Part shown: positions 1-4,781 of the stretch, piece after piece
Layout: each line of letters begins with the position of its first letter
How positions within the stretch are numbered: position 1 is the first letter of the stretch
NCBI GenBank assembly: GCA_013331015.1
Contig: DUHF01000174.1
Span: 1 to 8,850 of the forward strand
Direction: 5' to 3'
DNA: 8,850 nucleotides
DNA from: Methanoregula sp.
GTDB taxonomy: Archaea; Halobacteriota; Methanomicrobia; Methanomicrobiales; Methanospirillaceae
Notes under the pieces: generated by a model
Database searches by the model: none
What the model was told of the DNA's origin: nothing
What the model saw: the letters and a program-made list of their open reading frames with translations, nothing else
Position numbers and translations under genes: made by a program

Positions 1-120
1 CGGTGTGGGGACCGGCGTCTCCGCGGGCTTCAGCTCGGATGCTGTCGGGCTCGTGCAGCCAGAAAGAAGCGCACAGAGTACCAGCATGACGACAGCGGAG
101 ATTTTTATCGGATCGTTCAT
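1..120 (-). CDS. Putative lipoprotein, N-terminal 40 residues only (gene runs out of the window)
   Basis: Reading leftward from an ATG at 120, the frame stays open for 40 codons to the window edge. The peptide starts MNDPIK, continues with a hydrophobic stretch (about residues 7-19), and has a lipobox L19-S20-G21-C22, so Cys22 is the likely lipidation site. After it comes a Thr/Pro/Ala/Glu-rich segment ending PVPTP, like the flexible linkers that tether archaeal surface lipoproteins to the membrane. The folded domain lies outside the window, so function is unknown. No Shine-Dalgarno is visible just before the ATG. An AT-rich box centred about 26 bases upstream would fit a leaderless transcript. 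Met12 is an alternative start but would shorten the signal peptide. The gene is divergent from the RDD gene. Signal and lipobox are seen directly; surface anchoring is inferred. Confidence 0.72.
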   Translation of the reverse strand, partial: MNDPIKISAVVMLVLCALLSGCTSPTASELKPAETPVPTP

Positions 121-142
121 GCAGGAAAGCTTACCCTGCCGG

Positions 143-150
143 GTATTTCT
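143..150 (-). promoter_or_regulatory. Candidate TATA box for the lipoprotein gene
   Basis: On the minus strand this reads AGAAATAC, centred about 26 bases before the ATG at 120. Archaeal transcription starts roughly 25 bases below the TATA centre, so the mRNA would begin at or next to the start codon. That would explain the lack of a ribosome binding site. The match to a TATA consensus is only moderate. Confidence 0.25.
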
Positions 151-243
151 GGCTTGTGCTCCCGCAAGGGCGGCAGCGGGGTGTGTTCCAGAGAACGGAG
201 CGGGTCTTTTTCTCTGCCGCCTGATCCGGGCATCACACCAGCC

Positions 244-270
244 AAAATATAGAAAAGAACAGTTAAATTA
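244..270 (+). promoter_or_regulatory. AT-rich promoter region for the RDD gene
   Basis: Two TATA-like boxes stand out in GC-rich surroundings: AAAATATA at 244-251 and TTAAATTA at 263-270. The second would place transcription start near 290-295, giving a short leader that still contains the ribosome binding site at 301-305. The first, read on the other strand as TATATTTT, could also serve the divergent lipoprotein gene with a longer leader. Which box is used cannot be decided from sequence alone. Confidence 0.45.
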
Positions 271-300
271 AAAAGGACACCCGGTTTAACTTAACGTATC

Positions 301-305
301 AGGAG
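301..305 (+). promoter_or_regulatory. Ribosome binding site of the RDD gene
   Basis: AGGAG lies eight bases before the ATG at 314 and supports that start codon. The Cys-rich zinc ribbon beginning at residue 3 independently supports it. Confidence 0.7.
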
Positions 306-313
306 TAAAAGGA

Positions 314-928
314 ATGTTCTGTCCGAAATGTGGAAAAGAGACTGATGCCTCCGGTAAGTTCTGTCAGTGGTGCGGGGCTGATATTGATACGGTTGCAGCC
401 CGGGCACCGGTTGCCGCCCCTGAAGAAGATGAAGGCCGCGAAGTCGGCATCTATGCCGGGCTCGGGCGGCGCTTCATCGCGTGCATCGTGGATGTGATCT
501 TTGTTATCATTCTCGGCCTTGTAACCGTTGCAGGGTTTGGCCTCTTCAGGGGGCTCCAGAACCTGTATTTCTATGCGGTACAGCATGTCCCGGCCGACCA
601 GCTGACCGTGGAAGGTACTACCGGTGCTCTCATTGCTTCCATCATTGCCGCATACGGGGTCATGCTCGTCATCGTGCCGTGGCTCTACTTTGCCGGTTTT
701 GAGTCTGCCCGCAGCCAGGCCACCCCGGGTAAAGTGCTCATGCGCCTCGTGGTTACCGATATGGATGGACAAAAGCCCACCTTTGCCCGTACAACGCTCC
801 GGTTCTTCGCAAAGTTCATCTCGATCCTGATCGTCTTCATCGGCTTTTTGATGATCGGGTTTACCAAAAACCACCAGGGTCTCCACGACAAGATCGCCGG
901 CTGCCTTGTGCTCCTCCAGGACGAATAA
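314..928 (+). CDS. Zinc-ribbon RDD-family membrane protein
   Basis: A 204-residue protein in two parts. Residues 3-20 form a zinc ribbon with two Cys-x2-Cys knuckles (C3/C6 and C17/C20). A polar Ala/Pro/Glu linker (about 25-45) leads to an RDD domain. RDD hallmarks are the Arg pair R52-R53 and D60 at the start of the first membrane helix, a GK-x(n)-L-x-V-x-D-x-x-G stretch (about 139-152), and a C-terminal HDKIAG motif with D192. Hydrophobic segments at about 57-80, 107-130 and 165-187 suggest three membrane helices. RDD proteins are poorly characterised; some have been linked to ion transport or to membrane assembly and stress, and none of that is shown here. The ribbon is a common N-terminal add-on in archaea. 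The gene appears monocistronic, with its own promoter, ribosome binding site and terminator. Confidence 0.88.
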   Translation: MFCPKCGKETDASGKFCQWCGADIDTVAARAPVAAPEEDEGREVGIYAGLGRRFIACIVDVIFVIILGLVTVAGFGLFRGLQNLYFYAVQHVPADQLTVEGTTGALIASIIAAYGVMLVIVPWLYFAGFESARSQATPGKVLMRLVVTDMDGQKPTFARTTLRFFAKFISILIVFIGFLMIGFTKNHQGLHDKIAGCLVLLQDE

Positions 929-934
929 CCTTTT

Positions 935-959
935 GATCCATTTCCTGGATCCTTTTTTT
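935..959 (+). terminator. Hairpin plus T-run terminator of the RDD gene
   Basis: GATCCA (935-940) and TGGATC (946-951) form a perfect 6-bp inverted repeat with a 5-base loop, followed by seven T residues (953-959). It begins six bases after the RDD stop codon and should end plus-strand transcription before the opposing SemiSWEET gene. Confidence 0.65.
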
Positions 960-975
960 CACAATCATTCCGATT

Positions 976-1001
976 AAAAAAAGATCTGATTTTGGGATCA
1001 G
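976..1001 (-). terminator. Hairpin plus T-run terminator of the SemiSWEET gene
   Basis: Read on the minus strand, CTGAT and ATCAG (1001-997 and 990-986) pair around a 6-base loop, and after three further bases comes a run of seven T (982-976). The hairpin overlaps the SemiSWEET stop codon at 998-1000. It is independent of the plus-strand terminator at 935-959. Confidence 0.6.
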
Positions 1002-1252
1002 TGATACCGGATCTTGAGCCCAAGCAGGATCAGGAGGAGGAAAAACGTCATCACGTTTGCCGCGATGATGGGAAGCGATGCCGTCCAGATCCCATACAGC
1101 GTCCAGAGAAGGATACCCGCGGCAAAGAGGATGAGCATGGCAAGCGAGAGGTCGCGGGTTTCTTTGAGTTTCCATGCCCGCAGAACCTGCGGTACAAACG
1201 ATATCGTGGTGAGGGTTCCGGCAAGGTAGCCGATGATGACAATCGTGTCCAT
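998..1252 (-). CDS. SemiSWEET-type (MtN3/PQ-loop) small transporter
   Basis: An 84-residue, strongly hydrophobic protein with three predicted membrane helices (about 4-22, 38-56 and 60-81), the exact size and layout of a SemiSWEET. The PQ motif falls at P21-Q22 near the end of helix 1, followed by a charged loop (about 27-34). W50 in helix 2 and N66 in helix 3 are 16 residues apart, as are the sugar-pocket Trp and Asn of known bacterial SemiSWEETs. Family knowledge: two such units assemble as a dimer that moves mono- or disaccharides across the membrane by alternating access, without an energy source. The substrate here cannot be read. Its start is preceded by a weak GAAGGGATC-type ribosome binding site. 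It lies 91 bases downstream of the NTF2-like gene on the same strand and probably has its own promoter. Confidence 0.87.
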   Translation of the reverse strand: MDTIVIIGYLAGTLTTISFVPQVLRAWKLKETRDLSLAMLILFAAGILLWTLYGIWTASLPIIAANVMTFFLLLILLGLKIRYH

Positions 1253-1283
1253 GAAAGATCCCTTCTAGGTGTTTTTCCCGTAA

Positions 1284-1309
1284 CCATTTATTCCGGTCGG
1301 AATTTATCG
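1284..1309 (-). promoter_or_regulatory. SemiSWEET promoter with an embedded inverted repeat
   Basis: Two TATA-like boxes on the minus strand, GATAAATT (1309-1302) and AATAAATG (1291-1284), flank and slightly overlap an inverted repeat at 1290-1303: ATTCCG, a 2-base centre, then CGGAAT. The first box would place transcription start about 25 bases before the ATG at 1252. A dimeric regulator bound to the repeat would cover the TATA or BRE region, the usual way archaeal repressors work. The repeat and boxes are visible; the regulator is inference. Confidence 0.42.
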
Positions 1310-1343
1310 ATCGGCACTACGGGGTTTTTTTACAATAACTGGA

Positions 1344-1748
1344 TCAGGCCATGGGTTCGGGTGAGAACTGGTCGGCAGCAACCAGCCATCTGCGCCCTTC
1401 CTTCACCAGGAAGAACATGTCCCTGCCCTGCAGGGTCACCTTCTCTTTGCCAGGAGCAAACGTGATGGTAAAGAAGTACGTGACCACGGCACTTTTTCCA
1501 CCGGAATAGACCTGCACCTTGTGATCGGTCTCCCGCCATTCATGGATGACTGCCGCTTCACAGAAACCCCGCCATCCGGCCACATATGCATCCTGCCCCT
1601 CGAGCCGCCCGGGAGTTGTCGGGACGATAGCAACGGCGTCCGGGTGGATGTACTGCCGGAACTCTTCTTCGTGCCAGCCTTCGGTCCAGCAGCGGTTCAT
1701 TGCTTTGATAGTTTCAATCAGTGTGTTGGATAGTGAGGTCGTGTCCAT
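1344..1748 (-). CDS. NTF2-like (SnoaL/DUF4440-type) small protein
   Basis: A 134-residue soluble protein with the layout of the NTF2-like cone fold. An N-terminal helix (about 6-32, with NRCWTEGW) is followed by HPDAVAIVP (35-43), a Gly-rich segment with G47 and G51, a helix around 54-68 ending HEWRE, then three beta strands (75-82, 86-97, 103-115) and a final strand containing GRRWLVAADQFSPEP. This matches SnoaL-like and DUF4440 families, which include small-molecule isomerases, polyketide cyclases and many uncharacterised proteins that bind a ligand in a central pocket. No catalytic assignment is safe. The ATG at 1748 was chosen because the frame is open far upstream but the residues before it look non-coding and the domain starts here. 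No clear ribosome binding site is seen. No T-run follows the stop, so read-through into SemiSWEET is possible. Confidence 0.78.
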   Translation of the reverse strand: MDTTSLSNTLIETIKAMNRCWTEGWHEEEFRQYIHPDAVAIVPTTPGRLEGQDAYVAGWRGFCEAAVIHEWRETDHKVQVYSGGKSAVVTYFFTITFAPGKEKVTLQGRDMFFLVKEGRRWLVAADQFSPEPMA

Positions 1749-1861
1749 ATGTGTCGTGGTATACGAATGCGAAATTGGGAGTAAAAGGGGATCTCTGTGC
1801 AGGGCGAAAGTGTTGGGAAAAATGGGGGATTTAGAAACTTCACGCAGGGGATCTTCTGGAC

Positions 1862-1904
1862 CCGGGGCCTGTCGTCCCCGGTTGTGACAATACCGGTCAC
1901 CGGG
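1862..1904. repeat. Two overlapping, mutually exclusive hairpins
   Basis: Hairpin A pairs CCGGGG (1862-1867) with CCCCGG (1876-1881) around an 8-base loop. Hairpin B pairs CCCG (1877-1880) and GTGAC (1884-1888) with GTCAC (1896-1900) and CGGG (1901-1904), with a 3-base bulge and a 7-base loop. Both need bases 1877-1880, so only one can form at a time. Such alternatives occur in regulatory leaders, but GC-rich DNA also makes them by chance, and no T-run or gene start follows directly. Confidence 0.4.
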
Positions 1905-1961
1905 TTTTCGGGTGCAAAGGTAAAGCATGCAGAAAAATCCCGTGGTTCGCCGCAGGGGTGT

Positions 1962-1993
1962 ATCCCCGGGCAGGGAGAAAAAAGACCGGGGAT
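1962..1993. repeat. 8-bp perfect inverted repeat around an A-rich loop
   Basis: ATCCCCGG (1962-1969) is matched exactly by CCGGGGAT (1986-1993) across a 16-base purine-rich loop that includes six consecutive A residues (1978-1983). It is far from any assigned gene end, so it is not an obvious terminator. Confidence 0.4.
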
Positions 1994-2053
1994 GCCGGAC
2001 AGGATGCGGGAAGTTCCCCGAGCTGCCCTGCCGCAATCCATTATATCCCCCAT

Positions 2054-2081
2054 GACCCCCCGGGGTCTTCCGGATCCGGAA
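2054..2081. repeat. Two abutting 14-bp palindromic elements
   Basis: GACCCC and GGGGTC (2054-2067) form 6-bp arms around a 2-base centre. Immediately next to it, 2068-2081 (TTCCGGATCCGGAA) is a perfect 14-bp palindrome. The junction sequence GGTCTTCCGGA (2064-2074) recurs exactly at 2194-2204. Perfect palindromes of this length are typical of dimeric regulator sites, but no bound protein is known here. Confidence 0.45.
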
Positions 2082-2193
2082 CACGGCCACTGAACGGTAA
2101 AATTCGTCGTGAGGGTATACCATAAGTTGCATACGCAGAGCGGTTGCATGGGGGAGTCAGCGGGGATATTATTTCTCTGGACGGCCCGGATAC

Positions 2194-2204
2194 GGTCTTC
2201 CGGA
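2194..2204 (+). repeat. Second copy of an 11-base direct repeat (GGTCTTCCGGA)
   Basis: This is identical to 2064-2074, 130 bases upstream. The copy here is followed by CCGGG, making a local inverted repeat with CCCGG at 2185-2189. It lies 20-30 bases below the AT box at 2166-2173, near where transcription would start if that box is a promoter. Confidence 0.35.
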
Positions 2205-2279
2205 CCGGGTCCGCAGGTGGATCTCCCCGAACGTTTCTCGACTGGCATTTCCCCCCATTTTCACTGACACCAGATGACA

Positions 2280-2293
2280 GGCCCGGCCGGGCC
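2280..2293. repeat. 14-bp perfect GC palindrome
   Basis: GGCCCGGCCGGGCC reads the same on both strands. It consists only of G and C, so the chance of random occurrence is higher here than for the mixed palindrome at 2068-2081. Confidence 0.35.
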
Positions 2294-2451
2294 CATACAG
2301 GATCTATCCCTACTGACCCCCATGCATGACCAGCAAGGCTTTCTTCATTGCACGGTTTCATAGCTGGTACAACCCTGCGAACAGCCGTGTGGCGCAGACC
2401 CGGCGGGATTCGTACCCGGAACGGGGATGCACGCAAAAAATTGGCATACGC

Positions 2452-2459
2452 GGGAGGAG
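2452..2459 (+). promoter_or_regulatory. Strong ribosome binding site deciding the start at 2463
   Basis: GGGAGGAG ends three bases before the ATG at 2463. This strong Shine-Dalgarno favours that ATG over an in-frame ATG at 2427, which has no such site and would place the motif inside the coding sequence. Confidence 0.6.
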
Positions 2460-2462
2460 CCC

Positions 2463-2984
2463 ATGAGACAGTTCACCCCAAAACCCGGGACAAAGAGCGC
2501 CGTATGCATTCTGGACAGACCGTTTACCGATATCGGCTCGTTCACTGCCGTCATCCAGGATCTCATCCTGAAAAACCCGCTCGGATGCACGTCGTACCGG
2601 ACAGCAGGAAAGCATCACCCGCCGGTGATGAAAGTCCGCGAACGTTACACCGCGAAGTTCGTGTACGAGGACACCGCAAAAAAGCAGATCGGGAGCTCGT
2701 CCGAGGTGTACAATTCGGTCGAAGGGTACGAGGACGGGATCCACGCGGTCATGGCGAACATGGCAAACATCGGAGCCCACCGCGGGAGGGTGCGGCACAT
2801 TCCCGGTGCCGACCGATTTACCGTGATCCTGAAGTGTCATGACGCGGGCGGGGAGCTCTTCTTTTTGAGCCTGGCCCGGGACCGGATCACGGTAGCATCG
2901 TACACCGATGAGGGAATCCGGAGTAATGTTGCGCAATGGACGGACCGCAGTATCGCACCGGGAGGAGGAGCCTCAGGTGTATGA
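2463..2984 (+). CDS. Hypothetical protein, 173 residues, not recognised
   Basis: I do not recognise this family. The protein is soluble-looking, without signal peptide or membrane helix. The composition looks coding: mixed charged and hydrophobic residues and plausible alternating strands at about 60-69 (RERYTAKFVY), 118-126 (FTVILKCHD) and 131-147 (ELFFLSLARDRITVASY). Helices are likely at 22-38 and 86-103 (the latter containing GIHAVMANMANIG). Three Cys (C15, C42, C125) are not arranged as a metal site. The C-terminal tail is Gly-rich. The start is set by a strong ribosome binding site. The gene stands alone on its strand, after a long repeat-rich spacer, and is convergent with the oxidoreductase gene, sharing a hairpin between them. 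It could be a lineage-specific archaeal protein; no function is proposed. Confidence 0.68.
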   Translation: MRQFTPKPGTKSAVCILDRPFTDIGSFTAVIQDLILKNPLGCTSYRTAGKHHPPVMKVRERYTAKFVYEDTAKKQIGSSSEVYNSVEGYEDGIHAVMANMANIGAHRGRVRHIPGADRFTVILKCHDAGGELFFLSLARDRITVASYTDEGIRSNVAQWTDRSIAPGGGASGV

Positions 2985-2991
2985 GTGCGGC

Positions 2992-3011
2992 GGGCCGGCA
3001 ATCACCGGCCC
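2992..3011. terminator. Bidirectional hairpin between convergent genes
   Basis: GGGCCGG (2992-2998) and CCGGCCC (3005-3011) form a perfect 7-bp stem with a 6-base loop, centred in the 39-base gap between two convergent stop codons. It has no long T-run on either side, so it may act as an RNA 3'-end stabiliser or a weak two-way terminator. Confidence 0.5.
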
Positions 3012-3023
3012 ATAAACCCCCCA

Positions 3024-3620
3024 TCATACCGGCGGGAACAGATCCCGGGTTATCTCCCGTACTTCCGCAAGCCATGCCTTCCGCTGCTCTTCTGTGCTCG
3101 TTACAATAACGCCAAACATCCTCCGGCGGACTATTGGCACACCGCAGAACGAGAAGATGCAGTCCTTCCAGAGCCGTTCGAGCGGATCCCCGAAGATCTC
3201 CTGCTCACGGGCTTTGGGGGTATTGGAGGTGTTGAATACCACGGCAGCACGGGCGTTCAGGAGACCGTCCGGCACACCGTCTCCGGTGTCGGTCTCCGCG
3301 AACCGGTAGGCAATACCCGGGCGCAGAATACGGTCAACCCATCCTTTCAGGATCGCGGGCGGCATCCCCCACCAGTTGGGATGGACGATGACGATCCCGT
3401 CCGCTTCGCTGACTTCCCGGCAGTGTTCCGCTATCCCCATGGGGAGGGGGGCGTTACGGGCGATCTCTGCATCCGGAAGGAGCGGGTCGAAGTGTTCGGC
3501 ATACAGGTCGTGGAATCGAACCTCATGCCCGGCTAAACGGAGGGTATCGGCTGCCATGTCCGCAATGGCATGGTTGAAGCTCCCTTCACGCGGGTGGGCA
3601 ACAATGACGGAGATCTTCAT
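3024..3620 (-). CDS. Flavodoxin-fold NAD(P)H oxidoreductase (quinone reductase-like)
   Basis: A 198-residue protein of the Flavodoxin_2 family (NQO1/MdaB/KefF-like). It opens with strand MKISVIVAHP and the loop HPREGSFNHAIA (9-20), the usual flavin-phosphate contact. The family signature HPNWWGMPPAILKGWVDRIL spans 80-99. A later segment, AAVVFNTSNTP (125-135), lies where the family binds flavin and nicotinamide. Family members transfer two electrons from NAD(P)H through FMN or FAD to quinones, azo or other electrophilic compounds, in the cytoplasm. The ATG at 3620 was chosen over an upstream in-frame Met because the family begins exactly at this strand and a GAGGGGATT ribosome binding site precedes it. 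That site overlaps the stop of the methyltransferase seven bases upstream, suggesting translational coupling. Its substrate in this organism is unknown. Confidence 0.87.
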   Translation of the reverse strand: MKISVIVAHPREGSFNHAIADMAADTLRLAGHEVRFHDLYAEHFDPLLPDAEIARNAPLPMGIAEHCREVSEADGIVIVHPNWWGMPPAILKGWVDRILRPGIAYRFAETDTGDGVPDGLLNARAAVVFNTSNTPKAREQEIFGDPLERLWKDCIFSFCGVPIVRRRMFGVIVTSTEEQRKAWLAEVREITRDLFPPV

Positions 3621-3627
3621 AATCCCC

Positions 3628-4434
3628 TCACTTCCGAGCGGTTGCCTTGAAGAAGATGTAACAGAAGACGCCGTCCGCTTCAGCCGTACGGTACAGGGCT
3701 GCAATCCCCCGCTCCCACGCATCCCGGCTCATCAGCCCCTGCTCCTGTACAGCATCCGCCACACCTTCGACCATGGCCGTGAAGGTGAGTTTGGTAAATC
3801 CTTCGACAAGCGCAGGGCGGGAGGAGTCTACATAGACCATCCGCGGCGAGACGTGGACTTCAGAATAGCCCGCACCGGCTACCAGAGGGTAGAGCTGCCT
3901 CCCGATCAGTGCATTGCCACCTGCCCGTTCCTGGAGTTCGACAAGGCAATCTATGGCCCGCCGGGCATCCGGGTCTTCCGGGTGGAAGAGGGTTGAACCA
4001 TGATCCCCCTCAATCACCGTGAGCGTCCCCCCCTCTCTCAGCAGCGGTCTTAAGTGTAAAAGCGCCCCTGGCGGATCCGCGAGATGCTCCAGCACAAAAC
4101 AGATGAAGATGTGATCGAAGCTGCCGGGTTCGAAAGGAAGCCGGAAGATATCCCCCTGCCGGAATGTCACGTTGGTGATCTCTTCGGCCCGGATCCTCTC
4201 CTCTGCCCGGCGCAGCGAGTCAGCCGAGATATCCACGGAGGTGATCAGGGCGCCGGGGCTGTTCTTTGCAAGGATTACAGTCTGGGCACCGATCCCGCAA
4301 CCGGCTTCGAGGACCCGGGAGCCCGGCGGGTAGCGGGTGTCACCATGCAGGAGCCCGGTTAAGGTCTCTGCCTGGTCTGCGAGCCGTTCTGATTCGCGTG
4401 CCGAATAGCCGTGAACATACTGGTTTTCTGGCAT
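3628..4434 (-). CDS. SAM-dependent class I methyltransferase
   Basis: A 268-residue soluble protein with a Rossmann-type methyltransferase core. Motif I is VLEAGCGIGAQT (41-52), the SAM-binding Gly loop. The acidic end of strand 2 is VDIS (67-70). Motif II/III includes GDIFRLPF (94-101) and FDHIFICFVLEHLADP (106-121), typical of Methyltransf_11/25 (UbiE-like) enzymes. A long C-terminal extension (about 145-268) holds the likely acceptor-binding part and a FCYIFFKA end strand. The acceptor (small molecule, lipid or protein) cannot be told. An AGAGGA ribosome binding site lies six bases before the ATG. It is the first gene of a two-gene operon with the flavodoxin-fold oxidoreductase; the pairing suggests methylation and reduction of a shared small-molecule substrate, but that is inference. 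It is divergent from the CARDB-ABC operon. Confidence 0.88.
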   Translation of the reverse strand: MPENQYVHGYSARESERLADQAETLTGLLHGDTRYPPGSRVLEAGCGIGAQTVILAKNSPGALITSVDISADSLRRAEERIRAEEITNVTFRQGDIFRLPFEPGSFDHIFICFVLEHLADPPGALLHLRPLLREGGTLTVIEGDHGSTLFHPEDPDARRAIDCLVELQERAGGNALIGRQLYPLVAGAGYSEVHVSPRMVYVDSSRPALVEGFTKLTFTAMVEGVADAVQEQGLMSRDAWERGIAALYRTAEADGVFCYIFFKATARK

Positions 4435-4487
4435 GAGTTCCTCTTCCCCCGCTGGTACGCAATTGAGCTGCGGCCGGTCGGGAGGCG

Positions 4488-4524
4488 TTGTACAAAATTG
4501 GCACTCAATGCACTAAAATGTACC
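4488..4524 (-). promoter_or_regulatory. Promoter and operator-like repeats before the methyltransferase operon
   Basis: A pair of inverted GTACA/TGTAC boxes (4490-4494 and 4519-4523) encloses two direct GCACT repeats spaced nine bases apart (4501-4505 and 4510-4514). AT-rich stretches read on the minus strand as CATTTTAG and CAATTTTG could be TATA elements 60-85 bases before the ATG at 4434. The arrangement looks like a regulated promoter; no regulator gene lies nearby. Confidence 0.35.
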
Positions 4525-4580
4525 TTACCTGCCCCCCAAAAAGTCAGCCCGCCAGAGCAACGCCGTCATGCCCCTATTCC

Positions 4581-4595
4581 TGCTTTAAAATTTTT
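4581..4595. promoter_or_regulatory. Strong AT box (TTTAAAATTTTT), candidate TATA element
   Basis: This is the most AT-rich block in the divergent spacer and is nearly symmetrical, so it could work in either direction. On the plus strand it would start transcription near 4612-4618, right at the bulged hairpin that follows. On the minus strand it would start near 4560, giving a leader of about 125 bases for the methyltransferase. Confidence 0.4.
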
Positions 4596-4614
4596 CACAC
4601 GCGTCACCATCCAC

Positions 4615-4665
4615 GGCCATGCTCCACAAAGGCGAGCCCCGATATGGCGGCGAGCACCCGTGGCC
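4615..4665 (+). ncRNA. Candidate structured RNA: 10-bp hairpin with a 4-base bulge
   Basis: GGCCA-TGCTC (4615-4624) pairs with GAGCA (4652-4656) and TGGCC (4661-4665), giving ten base pairs interrupted by a CCCG bulge. The 27-base loop can form a small inner GCC/GGC pairing. It starts where the AT box at 4581-4595 would initiate and is followed by a T-rich patch (4696-4701). It could be a short RNA or a folded leader for the CARDB-ABC operon. Only the pairing and spacing are seen; that it is transcribed is inference. Confidence 0.25.
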
Positions 4666-4710
4666 CCATCGTAATACAATCTGAAATTTCTGTTAGCTTT
4701 TCTAGAGAAC

Positions 4711-4718
4711 CTTAAAAC
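4711..4718 (+). promoter_or_regulatory. Candidate TATA box for the CARDB-ABC operon
   Basis: CTTAAAAC, preceded by an A/G-rich BRE-like stretch, would place transcription start near 4740, about 40 bases before the ATG at 4782. It is the AT box best placed for that gene. Confidence 0.4.
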
Positions 4719-4781
4719 CAAGAATGCCCCGCGCGCAAAAGTTGATTAGGGACGAGCGAGAGAACAATCGTTTTGAAGATT

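Larger units (their letters stand above)
1749..2462. other. 714-base spacer with no convincing gene, rich in inverted repeats
   Basis: Open frames of 60-180 codons occur on both strands here, but their translations are rich in Pro, Gly, Arg and Cys, lack hydrophobic-core patterns, and no start has a convincing ribosome binding site, so I treat them as chance frames of GC-rich DNA. The stretch instead carries several exact inverted repeats and palindromes, listed separately, plus an 11-base direct repeat. A plus-strand AT box at 2166-2173 (ATATTATT) is the best upstream promoter candidate for the gene at 2463. AAAAAATT at 2434-2441 is another, but it lies too close to the start codon to leave the ribosome binding site in the transcript. 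Confidence 0.55.

Noticed and set aside
5..271. 88-codon plus-strand open frame before the RDD gene
   Set aside because: No ribosome binding site, low-complexity translation, and it runs opposite the lipoprotein signal peptide and through the RDD promoter.
299..886. 195-codon minus-strand open frame opposite the RDD gene
   Set aside because: Shadow frame: the plus strand has a ribosome binding site, zinc ribbon and RDD hallmarks, while this translation is a hydrophilic jumble.
2386..2430. tRNA-like T-arm on the minus strand (CGGG, loop TACGAAT, CCCG), possible tRNA remnant or attachment site
   Set aside because: The second T-loop base is changed, the stem is only 4 bp, no matching 5' acceptor half or anticodon arm is found nearby, and no integrase is present.
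1718..2436. Long minus-strand open frames across the spacer (131-176 codons)
   Set aside because: Pro/Gly/Arg/Cys-rich translations without secondary-structure pattern, no ribosome binding site, and overlap with the NTF2-like gene in another frame; typical chance frames of GC-rich DNA.
3376..3996. 206-codon plus-strand open frame across the reductase/methyltransferase junction
   Set aside because: Spans two well-supported minus-strand genes and has no recognisable domain.
4488..4715. 75-codon plus-strand open frame in the divergent spacer
   Set aside because: Cys/Pro/Ser-rich with no ribosome binding site; overlaps promoter-like elements.
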